From assembly GCA_024291935.2 (NCBI GenBank), contig CM044310.1:79916713-79980712 (forward strand): a DNA stretch of 64,000 bases. The letters are read 5' to 3'. This document shows, one piece after another, positions 33,871 through 44,140 of the stretch. How positions within the stretch are numbered: the first letter of the stretch is position 1; every line of letters begins with the position of its first letter. This DNA comes from Okapia johnstoni (Eukaryota > Chordata > Mammalia > Artiodactyla > Giraffidae). The translations under genes were made by a program, and so were the position numbers. The notes beneath the pieces are model-generated. The model saw only the letters and a program-made list of their open reading frames with translations. It made no database searches and was not told the origin of the DNA.

Positions 33871-35197
33871 TCAGTTCAGTCACTCAGTCATGTTCGACTC
33901 TGCAAACCCATGGACTGCAGCACGCCAGGCTTCCCTGTCCATCACCAACTTCCCAAGCTTGCTCAAACTCATGTCCATTGAGTTGGTGATGCCATCAAAC
34001 CATCTCATCCTGTCGTCCCCTTCTCCTCCCGCCTTCAATCTTTCCCAACATCAGAGTCTTTTCCAAAGAGTCAGTTCTTTACATCAGGTGGCCAAAGTAT
34101 TGGAGTTTCAGCTTCAGCATCAGTCCTTCCAATGACTATTCAGGACTGATTTCCTTTAGGATGGACTGTTTGGATCTCCTTGCTATCCAGAGACTCTCAA
34201 GAGTCTTCTCCAACACCACAGTTCAAAAGCATCAATTCTTTGGTGCTCAGTTTTCTTTATGGTCCAGCTCTCATATCCATACATGACTACTGGAAAAACC
34301 ATAGCTTTGACTAGATGGACCTTTGTAGACAAAGTAATATCTCTGCTTTTTAATATGCTGTCTAGGTTGGTCATAGCTTTTCTTCCAAAGAGCAAGCGTC
34401 TTTTAATTTCATGGCTGCAGTCACCATCTGCAGTGATTTTGGAGCCGAAGAAAATAAAGCCTCTCACTGTTTCCATTTTTCCCCCATCTCTTTGCCATGA
34501 AGTGATGGGACCGGATGTTATGATCTTAGTTTTTTGAATGTTGAGTTTTAAGCCAGCTTTTTCACGCTCTTCTTTCACCTTCATCAAGAAGTTCTTTAGG
34601 TCCTTTTTGATTTCTGCCTTTAGAGTGGTGTCATCTGCATGTCTGAGGTTATCGATATTTCTCCCGGCAATCTTCATTCCAGCTTGAACTTCATCCAGCC
34701 CAGGATTTTGCATGATGTACTCTGCCATAGAACTTAAATAAGCAGAATGACAATATACAGCCTTGACGTACTCCTTTCCCAATTTGGAACCAGTCCATTG
34801 TTCCATGTCTGGATCTAACTGTTGCTTCTTGATCTGTATACAGGTTTCTCAGGAGGCAGGTCAGGTGGTCTGGTATTCCCATCTCTTTAAGAATTTTCCA
34901 GTTGTTGTGATCCACACAGTCAAAGGCTTTAGCATAGTCAATGAAGCAGAAGTAGGTGTTTTTCTGGAATTCCCTTGCTTTTTTTTTTTTTTTTTAATGA
35001 TCCAATGGATGTTGGCAATTTGATCTCTGGTTTCTCTGCCTTTTCTAAATTCAGTTTGTCCATCTGGAAGTTCTCAGTTCATGTGTTTTTTAAGCTTAAT
35101 TTGAAGGATTTTCAGCATTACCTTGCTAGCATGTGAAATGAGTGCATTGCAGTAGCTCGAACATTCCTTGGCACTGCCCTTCTTTGGGGTTGGATTG
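33871..35197 (-). mobile_element. BovB LINE, 5'-truncated
   Basis: The reversed tail begins 'tcagttcagtcactcag'. The minus strand reads from the region before RT motif A to the C-terminus. The 207-codon frame 34,183-34,806 includes the region where YADD is expected, but it reads HADD. A second frame, 34,691-34,915, holds 'GVRQGCILS'. A run of about 17 T (34,979-34,996) interrupts the RT region. It is the longest minus-strand BovB here and is inactive. Confidence 0.93.
34183..34806 (-). pseudogene. BovB RT fragment, HADD at active site
   Basis: A 207-codon minus-strand frame of BovB ORF2. The conserved segment that reads LRYADDTTL in other copies is LRHADDTTL here. The motif C tyrosine is therefore histidine, which points to decay. 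The frame ends before the C-terminus; the rest is out of frame. It overlaps a second RT frame (34,691-34,915) in another phase. Confidence 0.8.
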
Positions 35198-35486
35198 GGA
35201 TATTTCAGTGCAGGGTTCTGAGTCAGAGGTGGGGTGTATCATGTGTCCTCACCTGAAAATAGCCTTTTCTCTTTCAGTTCACCCCTGGGAAAAGGGTTGG
35301 CTCCATGGTGGGTAACGCAGGTATAGGAAGGAGAAAGGGCACAAGATCCAAGTCATAACTTTCTGGTCTTTACATGATCTCTGGGTGTGAATAGCCACCA
35401 GGAGTAAACTCAAAACTCAGCTAGATTTTAATGGGTGTCATTTCTAATAGACCTTTGGCCTGAGTAGCAAGTTCATTTCAAAGTTG

Positions 35487-35527
<41 letters not shown>

Positions 35528-35884
35528 GAACTATGTAGAAGATGGAATTTTAAACATCAAAATAGGCAAACACTGAAGCACTGGGGAAAAAAATCATGTT
35601 TCTCAGTGGAAGGGTATTGCCCGAAATAGAGCACAGATCAAAACATCTTATTTTTTTTTTATTCTCTTTTTTGATTATAAAGATCCCTTTATTCTTCACA
35701 TTTATCTCTTCAATGACCCAAACATCTAAGTGTCCCAGGGATTTAGCAGAAGGGTGAGTCTTAGCGTTCATTTAGATAATACCCACCCGGCAGGAACCAC
35801 ACGCTGGTTGCTGTGATTGTGTTTGAGAATCATGCAGGACACAGGTCCTGTCCTCGGAGTGGGAGAGGGTGAAGAGCGTCAGGT
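35198..35884. other. Unique stretch around TG microsatellite
   Basis: No repeat other than the TG tract. 35,640-35,660 has a T-rich run. No gene. Confidence 0.45.
35488..35524. repeat. (TG)n microsatellite
   Basis: About 18 uninterrupted TG units. Its purity suggests it is likely to be length-polymorphic. Confidence 0.97.
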
Positions 35885-36085
35885 TGGGAACCATGCTGTC
35901 CTGAGTTAGAACTGCAAGTCTAAAATTTACAAGCAGCATCAATTTGGGCAAGATATTTAATCTCCCCCACACCCAGTTCCTACATCAATAAAGTGAGGTT
36001 AATGCTACTTCTCTCTTAAGATTATTTTGAGGATTAAATGAGGCACGACCATTTGAAAAGTAAATCAGCTCATGGCATGCTCTCA
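35885..36085 (+). repeat. MIR SINE
   Basis: 'tgtcctgagttagaactgca', 'tttgggcaagatatttaatc', 'caataaagtgaggttaatgc' and 'tttgaggattaaatgaggc' give the MIR order. Confidence 0.75.
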
Positions 36086-36099
36086 CTCAAGACCCGCCA

Positions 36100-36660
36100 A
36101 AGGGTTGTTATGAAATTTGAAATAGAGTTCAAAGTCTTTAGCATGGCGACACGATTCAACCTCTCTGTCCCTATCTCTTGATCCTTATCGCCTCACTTCT
36201 TGTGCTCCCCGCATGCTGGCCTCTCTGCCTCTCCAGCAGCTCAAACACTTTCCCACCTCAGGACTTGTGTGCTGGCGGCTTCTTCTGACTGGAACACTCT
36301 TCCTCCCAACAGTCACAAGCCTTGCGTTCATCTCATTCAGGTCTCTGTTCCAGGGCCATGTCCTCAGAGAGTCCTTTCCTGACCCACAACTAAAAAATTA
36401 CCACCACTCCTATTTCTTTAACCTGCTTCATTTCTCTTCATAGCTGTAATTCCTATGACAGTATGTGGTTTTATTTGCTTACTGTCTCTCCCCATTCACA
36501 GGATTGGAAGCTCTGTGGCATCAGGAACTTTCGCTCTTTCATCGCTGACTCCGCAGTTCCTAGAACAGTGCCCAGTACTCAGGTCTTTGCTGAGTGAATA
36601 AATGATGGAAGTTGTCCCAGCCAGTGCTTGGCATGTAGTAGGAACTCAATAAATATCAAT
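36100..36660 (+). repeat. L2 LINE 3' region
   Basis: A long, clear L2 3' region: 'tctgactggaacactcttcc', 'attcaggtctctgttccagg', 'gagtcctttcctgacccac', 'ttgcttactgtctctcccc' and 'cctagaacagtgcccagtac'. It ends with 'aggaactcaataaatatc'. This is the best-preserved L2 in the window. Confidence 0.85.
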
Positions 36661-37179
36661 CCTCTTTCTCCACCCTTCTCAGCAAGAAGCTTATACTTTA
36701 CAGCTGAAGATAAGACAGTAGGAGATGAATTTTTTTCTGGATTTAGTTAAGCCACTTGGATCTTTTTACATCCCAATAACTACACAGCACAGAGACTAAC
36801 AGAAAGTGAATCCTCGTTTTATGTTTTAATCAATTTGTTCCACATAAAGTATGTCTGGGGTGATAAGAGCAAATGTTAGGAAAAAAAAATAAACCACTAG
36901 AACAACGGACAGAATTGCTTATTAGTTCTTGTCCTCTCTAGCCCTGATTACCTTGAAAGGAGTGGCGGGCTGAAGAGAAAGAACCCCACTGACTTTGCGG
37001 GGGTGGAGGACATCACAATTAACAAAGTTTCCTTTAATGAATCCTAGTTGAACCTTGAGTTGAAAGATAATGCCTCATGGAAGCTGTTTCTATCTGTTGC
37101 TTTATGAATGAATTGTGTGGAGGTGTTTCTTTAGGGAAGCAAAAAGCATCCCACATGGAACACATGTTTTGTGTTTTGC
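36661..37179. other. Unique stretch
   Basis: AT-rich and nothing recognised. A short A-rich run at 36,880-36,890. Confidence 0.45.
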
Positions 37180-37465
37180 TCCCTCAGTGACTCATGTGTT
37201 TATGGAGTGCAGATTGCATGTGCTGTGTGGTGGGTGGGAATGGGACGATGGGGACGAAACACACAGGCAGGTGCTATGAGAATGTGTAATGGGGCCTGGA
37301 TCCAGTGGTGGGCGGTGGATCTGAGAAGACTTGCCAAAGGAAGGGGCATTGGAGCTGAGATTTCAAAATTAATAGGCATTAACTAGGTGAGAGGGTGGTA
37401 TAGGGAGGTGATGCAGAATGAAAGGCATTCGAGGCAGAGGGAAGGGCATTTGGGAAAAGTGAGTC
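37180..37465 (-). repeat. L2 LINE 3' region, antisense
   Basis: Plus-strand text resembles reversed L2: 'gcattggagctgagatttca', 'gaaaggcattcgaggcagag' and 'ggaagggcatttgggaaaa'. Confidence 0.55.
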
Positions 37466-37570
37466 CTGGGCTCTTAGCTCCATCACCACCATCTATCCCA
37501 TTTCCATGCCTCAGTTTCCCCAAATGTAATGCAAGAATTTGAATTAGTTGATTTCTTAAGTTCTATCCAG
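37466..37570 (+). repeat. MIR remnant
   Basis: 'tgcctcagtttccccaaatg' is a MIR core-to-tail phrase, followed by diverged sequence. Confidence 0.5.
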
Positions 37571-37859
37571 AGAGGAATTCTGTCTGCTCCTGTAGTACCC
37601 TCTATTTCCCCTTCTGACTCCTGTGCCCTTCTCCTACAAAGTGCATTTCCTTTCCCCTTTCTCCTTTGACCCACTCCCCTTTTTTTCTTATTTGAAATGT
37701 TATCAAGGGCAACAGAGAACATGATTTAAAGTCTCAGAACATTTGAGGCAGAAGAAATGGCAAATTGCTTCTCTAGATTATTCTCAAAGTTTACAGACAA
37801 AATATTAGGTGGGAACACTAAATCCCATGGTGGTAAAAGGAAAAATTGCTGTAGTAGCA

Positions 37860-38140
37860 ATATATGTTGACCACTAATACTAGCTGGGCTCTTTTTATAT
37901 CTCTATCTTACCCCACAGAATTCTCACAGCAGGTAGATATCAACAATTACCCCCAATTTATGGGTGAAAAAACTGAGGCTCCATGAGGACACTCAGCAAA
38001 TGGCAACAGCAGGCTTGGGTCTCTGGTAGCCAGATCCCAGAGATCACACACTTTTATCCCATGTTGGCTGACCTGCCTCAAGCGGATCTTGTGACCCTGG
38101 CACAGTCACTTCCTCTTTGGGCTTCAATGATCTCTCTACA
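37860..38140 (+). repeat. MIR SINE
   Basis: 'attctcacagcaggtagata', 'gggtgaaaaaactgaggctc' and a later 'gtgaccctggcacagtcact' fit one or two adjacent MIR copies. Confidence 0.6.
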
Positions 38141-40348
38141 AAGCCTTCCAACTCAAACTTTCTGGTTTGGTCACAAATCTCTGTTCTTTCTCTGTGTTTA
38201 AAGTCACCATGATTCAGAGAAGGAAAAAACAGCAGGAGACTTGCTAGCTCTGTGGGAAATGCTCCGAACTATTTCAATGACTGGGAATGTATTTAACTCA
38301 AGGGCAAAGTGAAGAGCAGGTTGAGTTTTGATACAGCGGGGGTAGATCGAGAATAAATTTAGAGCATATGACAATTTCAAGGACTGTGAAGAGACAATAA
38401 AAATCCGATTTTTCAATGGGGAAAAGAAACCTCTCATTCCATCTGGGCCAGATTTATACCCAGGGAGTAGTCTTGGCAAGGGGAGAGCCTTGGTTTGTTA
38501 AATATTAAGTGGAAAAATATTAATAATCTGGCTCATTCTTCATGTTTGCTTCTGGTGGTACAACAACCCCTAATTCACTTTTTCTCTTCATTCTCTCTTA
38601 GTCAAGCTGATATTTGATTCTAGGAGAATTTATTTGATCGCAATTGGTAAGCCTTCCAAAGGTTTGGCCAAAGGTGGACTCCTGAGCACTGTTCTTCATT
38701 TCCTTGAGGACACAGGAGCTAGGGATTGGAAGATACCAGAGACCCTTCAATACTGCTTGCCACAAGAGCAGAAACATCAGGCAGCTTTTCTCTCCCCACC
38801 GTGGTACTGATCTTCTCCCATGAAAAGGGGTGTGCTCTCAGAAGGCATGCAGGGGGACCAGATTTGAGAGCCTAGCTGCATATATCAAAACCTAATGTTT
38901 TAAGGCTAGCTCTTCAGAGGAAGGAGAAATAGGCTCCACTACCTCCAAGTCCTACAGGATCAAAGTGATGGAGTGAAGGAGGTAATGGGAAGTGTCAGAA
39001 TCTGCCTTGGAGAAACAAAGAGATAAGAATGATCACTAGGAGAACAGACATGAAAGTGAATGAAGTTTAGCTTGAATTATGGCACAAGAATGTGGCTAAA
39101 AGTTTCTGAAAGCCTGAGGATTAGGGCATTATAAATAATATATAAAGATATTAGTGCCTGTCTTACTTATTTCCCATCCACATTTAAAATATATCAACCA
39201 CCTCCCTTGTTTGATGTAGCACAGTTTATAAAATGGATAGAGGACACACCCAGAGTTCAGTGCCCCTCCAGATGTAATTTTATTGAATTAGCAGCCATAC
39301 TTTGTTTTTATTACATTTCTTATAGAAATGCTTGAAAAGTAGCCCTAAACAAAGAATTACTTGACTGATATTTTAAAACATAAACCACATGCCGAATAAA
39401 ATAGCAGGATGTTGAGAGTTTTTTAATAAATGCATACACTTTAAAGGCCTAAATGTACACACTCATTTCAAGTGCATTTTATAAAATAATTTACTCCCAG
39501 TCTGTTTTGAATAATTGTACGAAAATAGTTCATAAGCATAATATATCTTTAACATACCCTCTTCTTGCATGCTGTTCCTGAAAAAGTCTCAATTTGAAGA
39601 TTATACTTCATGGAATTGTCTGTCAATTTCAATCATTATCATCTGGGGCAGATGGCTCTTTGATTGTGCATTTATATGCAGAAAAATCCTGAGCTTCTGC
39701 TGCTTCTGAGTTAGCCTCCTGATGACTGACATCATGATAGGTCACTTTCCTTTTAGAGAATCGCTTCCCTTAAATAGGAGACTTCATGTATCATTACAAA
39801 TAAATACATTCAGATGCATTTGTTCATCTCCTTTAATTTGTTCACCTCACACATTAGCATTTGAAATAGCACTCACTGGGGTTTGTTACAAGATGCTTAA
39901 TTAGAGAGGAATCTGTAAAGAGCTCCCACCAAAGCAAGAACTACGAAGGCAGCTGGATGGCTCCTGGGAGCAAGATTTGTCCAAAGCAGGGATGAAAGTG
40001 TAGAACTTGAGTTCAAGAAGGGAAACTTCATTTCTCTCGCCTTGCTCCTGGGATACTGGGTTCTCTCTTGGAAGCTGGTGTCCCCAGTGGGTCAAAGGTT
40101 TGTTATATACCCTTGGTTCAAGTGAGTTGGTCTTTTCTCCAGAATTCTGCCTAGCTATGCCATTATTTTCTATTTTTTCCAGCATGCTTACAGGGTGAAC
40201 GGAACATGAACACGGGATCAGAATTCTCCCTTGCAAGGGTACTAGACCAGAGAGAAGAGTTCAATTGTGAAAATCATGGAACTGCCATTTTAATATGTCC
40301 TGAACATCTACTACTGCTCAAACAACTGTATGTTTCAGTATAAACAGG
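38141..40348. other. Unique stretch, candidate conserved block
   Basis: No gene recognised. 39,280-39,720 is AT-rich, free of known repeats and of long frames. It holds an E-box CAGATG and a TTTATATGCA motif near 39,649-39,679. It may be conserved non-coding DNA (see findings). Confidence 0.45.
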
Positions 40349-40762
40349 TGTGGGGAAATTAACAAGATGGTGCCAGTCAGGCTCTCTCACCCCATGCTCT
40401 CATGCCCTCTTGTCCCATGTTCTGCAAACAATGACTTTGAAGGGGTTTGTAACAGCTGAGATCCCTTATAGCACTGTGCATGTGCATCATGAGGTACTTG
40501 CTGGACATGGGCTACTTTTGTTCTGTAAATGTATATAAGCTTCACCTGAAAATCCCTGGCTTCTGCTGCACTGGGGCTACATTGGAGAGGCATCATGGTT
40601 ATGTTATGTTATGGTTATGTTATGGCTATATTATGACTGTGCTGTGGTTGCATCAGCCAGGAGAGAGGTTGTGTTACGGCTGTTATGTTTTCCAGCCTCT
40701 TAGCTAGAGCCTTGCCTACTCTGGGCTCAGTGAACAGTGCAAGCAGTATGAACACCAAGACA
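40349..40762 (+). mobile_element. Endogenous retrovirus LTR
   Basis: Starts TGTGGGG and ends in GACA. A TATA-type TATATAA lies at 40,532-40,538. The 3' half includes an imperfect TTATGG-type tandem region (40,590-40,640). Directly after the end, at 40,765-40,782, is a sequence that looks like a retroviral primer-binding site. No polyadenylation signal was found in the expected place, which may reflect decay. Family not named. Confidence 0.55.
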
Positions 40763-40764
40763 AC

Positions 40765-40782
40765 TGGTGTCGCAAACAGGAT
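40765..40782 (+). other. Primer-binding-site-like sequence
   Basis: TGGTGTCGCAAACAGGAT follows the LTR end after two bases. The pattern of TGG, GTCG and AACAGGA resembles tRNA primer sites of retroviruses. It implies this LTR was the 5' LTR of a provirus whose body is otherwise missing here. Inference only. Confidence 0.4.
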
Positions 40783-40964
40783 CAGCAATGCAACAGGTTT
40801 AAGCACATAATATTGCCTGTGGATTTATGTCACAGTGTGATATCATAGCAGAAACACAGGTTTCTGGATCATAATACTCAGGTTTGAATTTTAATCTCTC
40901 TCCTTAGGAGGGAGTTAGATTTAAGGCAAGAAAGTGGCTCTGGGGACTTTGTGGCTCAACTTGA

Positions 40965-41180
40965 TTCCCAGCTCCTTTGCTACTAACCATGCAAGTTTGC
41001 ACTTGAATTTAACATCTCTACATCTGTTTCCTCATCTGTAAGTGGGGGATAAGAATATAGTTATTGTGAGAATTAAATGAGATGAGACATAAAGCATGAA
41101 GAGGCACCTAAAGCACTTAGGCAACAATTATATGTCAGGCATTACACAGTACCTGGCATTTCATAACTGTTTAAGAATAT
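40965..41180 (+). repeat. MIR SINE
   Basis: 'catctgtttcctcatctgta', 'gaattaaatgagatgagaca' and 'cacagtacctggcatttcat' give a clear MIR. Confidence 0.75.
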
Positions 41181-41182
41181 TC

Positions 41183-41470
41183 GGATGTACTTCTGTGATG
41201 GTCCAGTGGTTAGGAACCCACCTGCCAGTGCAGGGGACATGGGTTGGTGCCTGGTCTGGGAAGATACCACATGCCTTGGAGCTAAGCCTGTGCACCACAA
41301 CTACTGAAGTCCATGCACTCTAGAGCCTGTGCTCCACAACAAGAGAAGCCATCCCAGTGAGAAGCCCGTACACCTCCAGCAGGAGTGGTCCCTACTCACC
41401 ACAACTAGAGAAAGCCTGCATTCAGCAAGGAAGACCCAGTGTAGCCAAAAATAAAAAATTAAAAAAATTT
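41183..41470 (+). mobile_element. CHR-type SINE, near full length
   Basis: Head 'tgatggtccagtggttagga' (tRNA-like), middle 'ggtctgggaagatacc', tail 'cagtgtagccaaaaataaaa'. About 290 bp with an A-rich end. This is the longest CHR copy of the three. Confidence 0.88.
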
Positions 41471-41559
41471 GGTGAATGATTCAATGAATACGAAAGATAA
41501 GGTAAACACACAAACCCCTTTAGCGCTTTATTGTGAACTGAAGTGAACCCGCACCGCCC

Positions 41560-41720
41560 ATGTGCAGGTTGTATGTTGAACTCAGTTTGTTGTGTGACCC
41601 TGGGCAACCCACTTAACCTCTTGGCCTTTGGTTTCCCAGTTGTACGAGTGAAATTAATGAAGCACCTGCCTCATAGGACTCCTCACAAAACACTCAGCAT
41701 GTTTGTGATTATCACCGAAT
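41560..41720 (+). repeat. MIR SINE
   Basis: 'gtgtgaccctgggcaaccca', 'ttaacctcttggcctttggt' and 'ctgcctcataggactcctca' follow the MIR order. Confidence 0.75.
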
Positions 41721-42184
41721 TGAACAATGATCTGCACACTGCTCGGAACGCCCATTGCCCAAAGTCCCCTCTGCGTGACTCCTTGATGAGCCCTCCCCTG
41801 GGTGCACATTTTTCCTTCTGGGCTGTCAGTACCTGGCAGCGAGGGGAGGTGGGCTGTGGGGGAACCTTCCGCCAAGGCCATGCCTATTAGGTACTATGGT
41901 TCTTAACCATGTGAATCTGAGGAGAGCAATACTTGATTCGCGAGAACTTCATTTGCATCCAACGTTTTGTTCTGCATGGAGCTGTCTGAGCACTCTCCAC
42001 CCAGGCAGGGATGCCCTGTGTGTGAACCACACATCATGTACAGATGCATCTTCATTAGTGGCCAGAGTGGTATTAGAAATGGGCACACAGGATCATTTAA
42101 TATCATTGCTCTTACCTTCAGAAAAAAGAAAAGAGGTATTTTTCCCCCATTACAGTTAATAAGACTTGAGAGACTAAATTTTCA
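41721..42184. other. Unique stretch
   Basis: No repeat recognised. Frames on both strands (for example 41,543-41,890 +) begin in MIR and have no motif. Confidence 0.4.
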
Positions 42185-42251
42185 TTAGGAAGGCAAAAGC
42201 ATGCATATAAATTCTGTCTCTACAGAGAAGGGCTGAAGACAGAAAAGTATG
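42185..42251 (+). repeat. 67-bp duplicated segment, first copy
   Basis: TTAGGAAGGCAAAAGCATGC to AAAAGTATG. It recurs at 43,365-43,431 with one mismatch. Here it sits in unique DNA, so this is the likely source copy. Confidence 0.97.
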
Positions 42252-43034
42252 AACCCTGGCAGCCATGGTCACCATCTTCCCAGGGTGAAGCCTTGAGGTC
42301 CTGATGGCCTCCCCCTCTGCACTCTGCCGCTAAGTCTCTGAGATTTGAAACCCTACAGCTCAAAAGGGTTTTTTGTTGTTTTTTTTTTTTTCGAGTTGCC
42401 CATCCACATTTCTCTCCTCAGAATTAAGCTGAGAGCTCACTTCCTCCAGAAAGCCCTCTCTGCTTTTCTACTACAGCCTGGTCATGCTCTGTGCTAACAC
42501 CTCCCCACCCCTACGTGTGTACCACATTGAAAGCTACTTTTGGACTCAGTGTCAGGTAATGTCCTCAAAGCAGAGCCTGAGCTAAGGACTTGGGGGCAGG
42601 TGCCTCACTGGAGAGGTGATCCCATGGAACAGAGGTGAGGGGCAAGGCAGAAGATGAAGAAAAGTTGGTAAAAGGATATGCTATTGAGGTCACTACCCTA
42701 TGCTTTGGGGCTGGATTCCACACGGGCCTCCTGAGACACCTGAGCACACTGTCTGGGGTGTGGGTGCAGGGAGCGGTGGTGGCTCCTACCTCCTGTGGCT
42801 ATAGGTTGCCCCTGGAGCACTGACCTCACACTCAGGGGCCACACTTGAGTTCTGACTCGGTGAAACACCACGGCATCCTCCCTGGGTGAGGAGAGGAAAT
42901 CTGTGAGTGCTCGAGGTGAGAGCCAGTGAGAGGCGAGACAGGGCTACCACGGGGCTGTGTGCCTAGCTGTGGCCGCCATCAGAAGCAGCCTTAATCAGAT
43001 GCTGTTGGGGGCACTAACACTAGTCGAGTGCTTT
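42252..43034. other. Unique stretch, possible L2 trace
   Basis: 42,400-42,540 has 'cttcctccagaaagccctct', which resembles an L2 3' phrase. The rest has a T-rich run at 42,369-42,391 and nothing else recognised. Confidence 0.35.
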
Positions 43035-43170
43035 CATATCATTCATTCACTTCTTCACTAAGAAACATTTATTGACAGCCTATTATTTGTCAGATACTGA
43101 TCTGGGCTCTGAGGATACTACAGTGAATGGTACAAAATGAAAAAAAATGGTACAATTTCAAGGATATTCT

Positions 43171-43457
43171 TTTAAAAAAAACATTTATTTATTTCAGCTG
43201 CATCAAGTCTTAGTTGCAGAACACTAGATCATGGCTGCGTCATGCGGGATCTTTCATTGTGGCTTGAGGGTTGAGTTGTTCCTCACCAAGTGGGATCTTA
43301 GTTCCCTGACCAGGGATTGAACATGTGTCCTTTGCATTGAAGAAAGGATTCTTCTTTGCCTTCTTTAGGAAGGCAAAAGCATGCATATAAATTCTGTCTC
43401 TACAAAGAAGGGCTGAAGACAGAAAAGTATGGACAGAAAAGTAGGGACAGAAGTCCC
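43171..43457 (-). mobile_element. CHR SINE (-) holding a 67-bp insert
   Basis: Reversed CHR: T-rich/A-rich tail, 'catgcgggatctttcattgt', 'agttccctgaccagggattg', then at about 43,342 the usual head is interrupted. A short remnant 'gaagtccc' at 43,450-43,457 resembles the start of the head. The middle is replaced by the duplicate of the segment at 42,185. Whether the last 8 bases are truly CHR is uncertain. Confidence 0.75.
43365..43431 (+). repeat. 67-bp duplicated segment, second copy
   Basis: Matches 42,185-42,251 at 66 of 67 positions (G to A at the fifth base of the tacagagaag part). Its left junction carries the inverted repeat TTTGCCTTC-TTTAG-GAAGGCAAA at 43,355-43,377. A further short 'gacagaaaagtagg' echo follows on the right. 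Confidence 0.97.
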
Positions 43458-43572
43458 TAGGTAAGGATAGTCTATCAAAAAATATAAAGCAAGGTGAGGA
43501 GATAGAGTGTCCAGAATGCTATGCTTTTATTTTAGATAAAATGATCAGGAAAGGCACTATTAAATAAAATTT

Positions 43573-43597
43573 GGGTAAAGTGGGGGTAGGGTGGGGG
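43573..43597 (+). other. G-quadruplex-type motif
   Basis: G-runs of 3, 5, 3 and 5 separated by TAAAGT, TA and T, on the plus strand within reversed L2. Confidence 0.7.
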
Positions 43598-43923
43598 TAG
43601 TGAGAGTAATTTGAAAGGAAGAACAGCCAAGGAGGAAGCTCTGGGGTGGGAGGAAGTTCTCTTTATTTGACCAAGAAGGCTGGTGTGCTTGGGGCTGAGT
43701 GAGCAAGGGGGAGAGGGGGAAACTGAGGCTAGAGAGAGGCACAGTGAACTGTGGTTGGATCTTGTTCCCAGGGTGAAGCTGCTGGAGGCAGTGATATGAG
43801 ATGATCAAGTTTTAAATGATGATAAAAGTTTTAAAATTAAGCATGTACCAATTATTGTATGGGTTCTAATTTTTAGTCCTCCTAACAATCCCATGAGGTT
43901 TTCAAGATTTGTGTGTGTGTGTG

Positions 43924-44140
43924 AGTGATCAGTCACTCAGTTGTGTCTGACCCTTTGTGATCACATGGACTGTAGCCTCCCAGGCTCCTCTGTCCACGGA
44001 ATTTTCCAGGCGAGAATACTGGAGTGGGCTGCCATTTCCTCCTCCAGGGGATCTTCCCCACCCAGGGAGCAAATCTGCATATCCTGCATCTCCTGCATTG
44101 GCAGGTGGGTTCTTTACCACTAGCACCATCTGCGAAGGCC
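43924..44140 (-). mobile_element. Bov-tA SINE
   Basis: Reversed full copy from 'cagtcactcagttgtgtc' to 'agcaccatctgcgaaggcc'. A short TG run lies just left of it. TSD not clear. Confidence 0.94.

Larger units (their letters stand above)
43035..43760 (-). repeat. L2 LINE (-), split by CHR SINE
   Basis: Left part 43,035-43,170 has 'actaagaaacatttattgac' and 'gtcagatactgatctgggct'. Right part from about 43,458 has 'aaatataaagcaaggtgagg' and 'gatcaggaaaggcactatta'. Together they are one reversed L2 with the SINE inside it. Confidence 0.6.

Noticed and set aside
40763..41180. Intact provirus downstream of the LTR
   Set aside because: The next 200 bp have no recognisable viral reading frame, and a MIR follows. 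No gag, pol or env signature is present.
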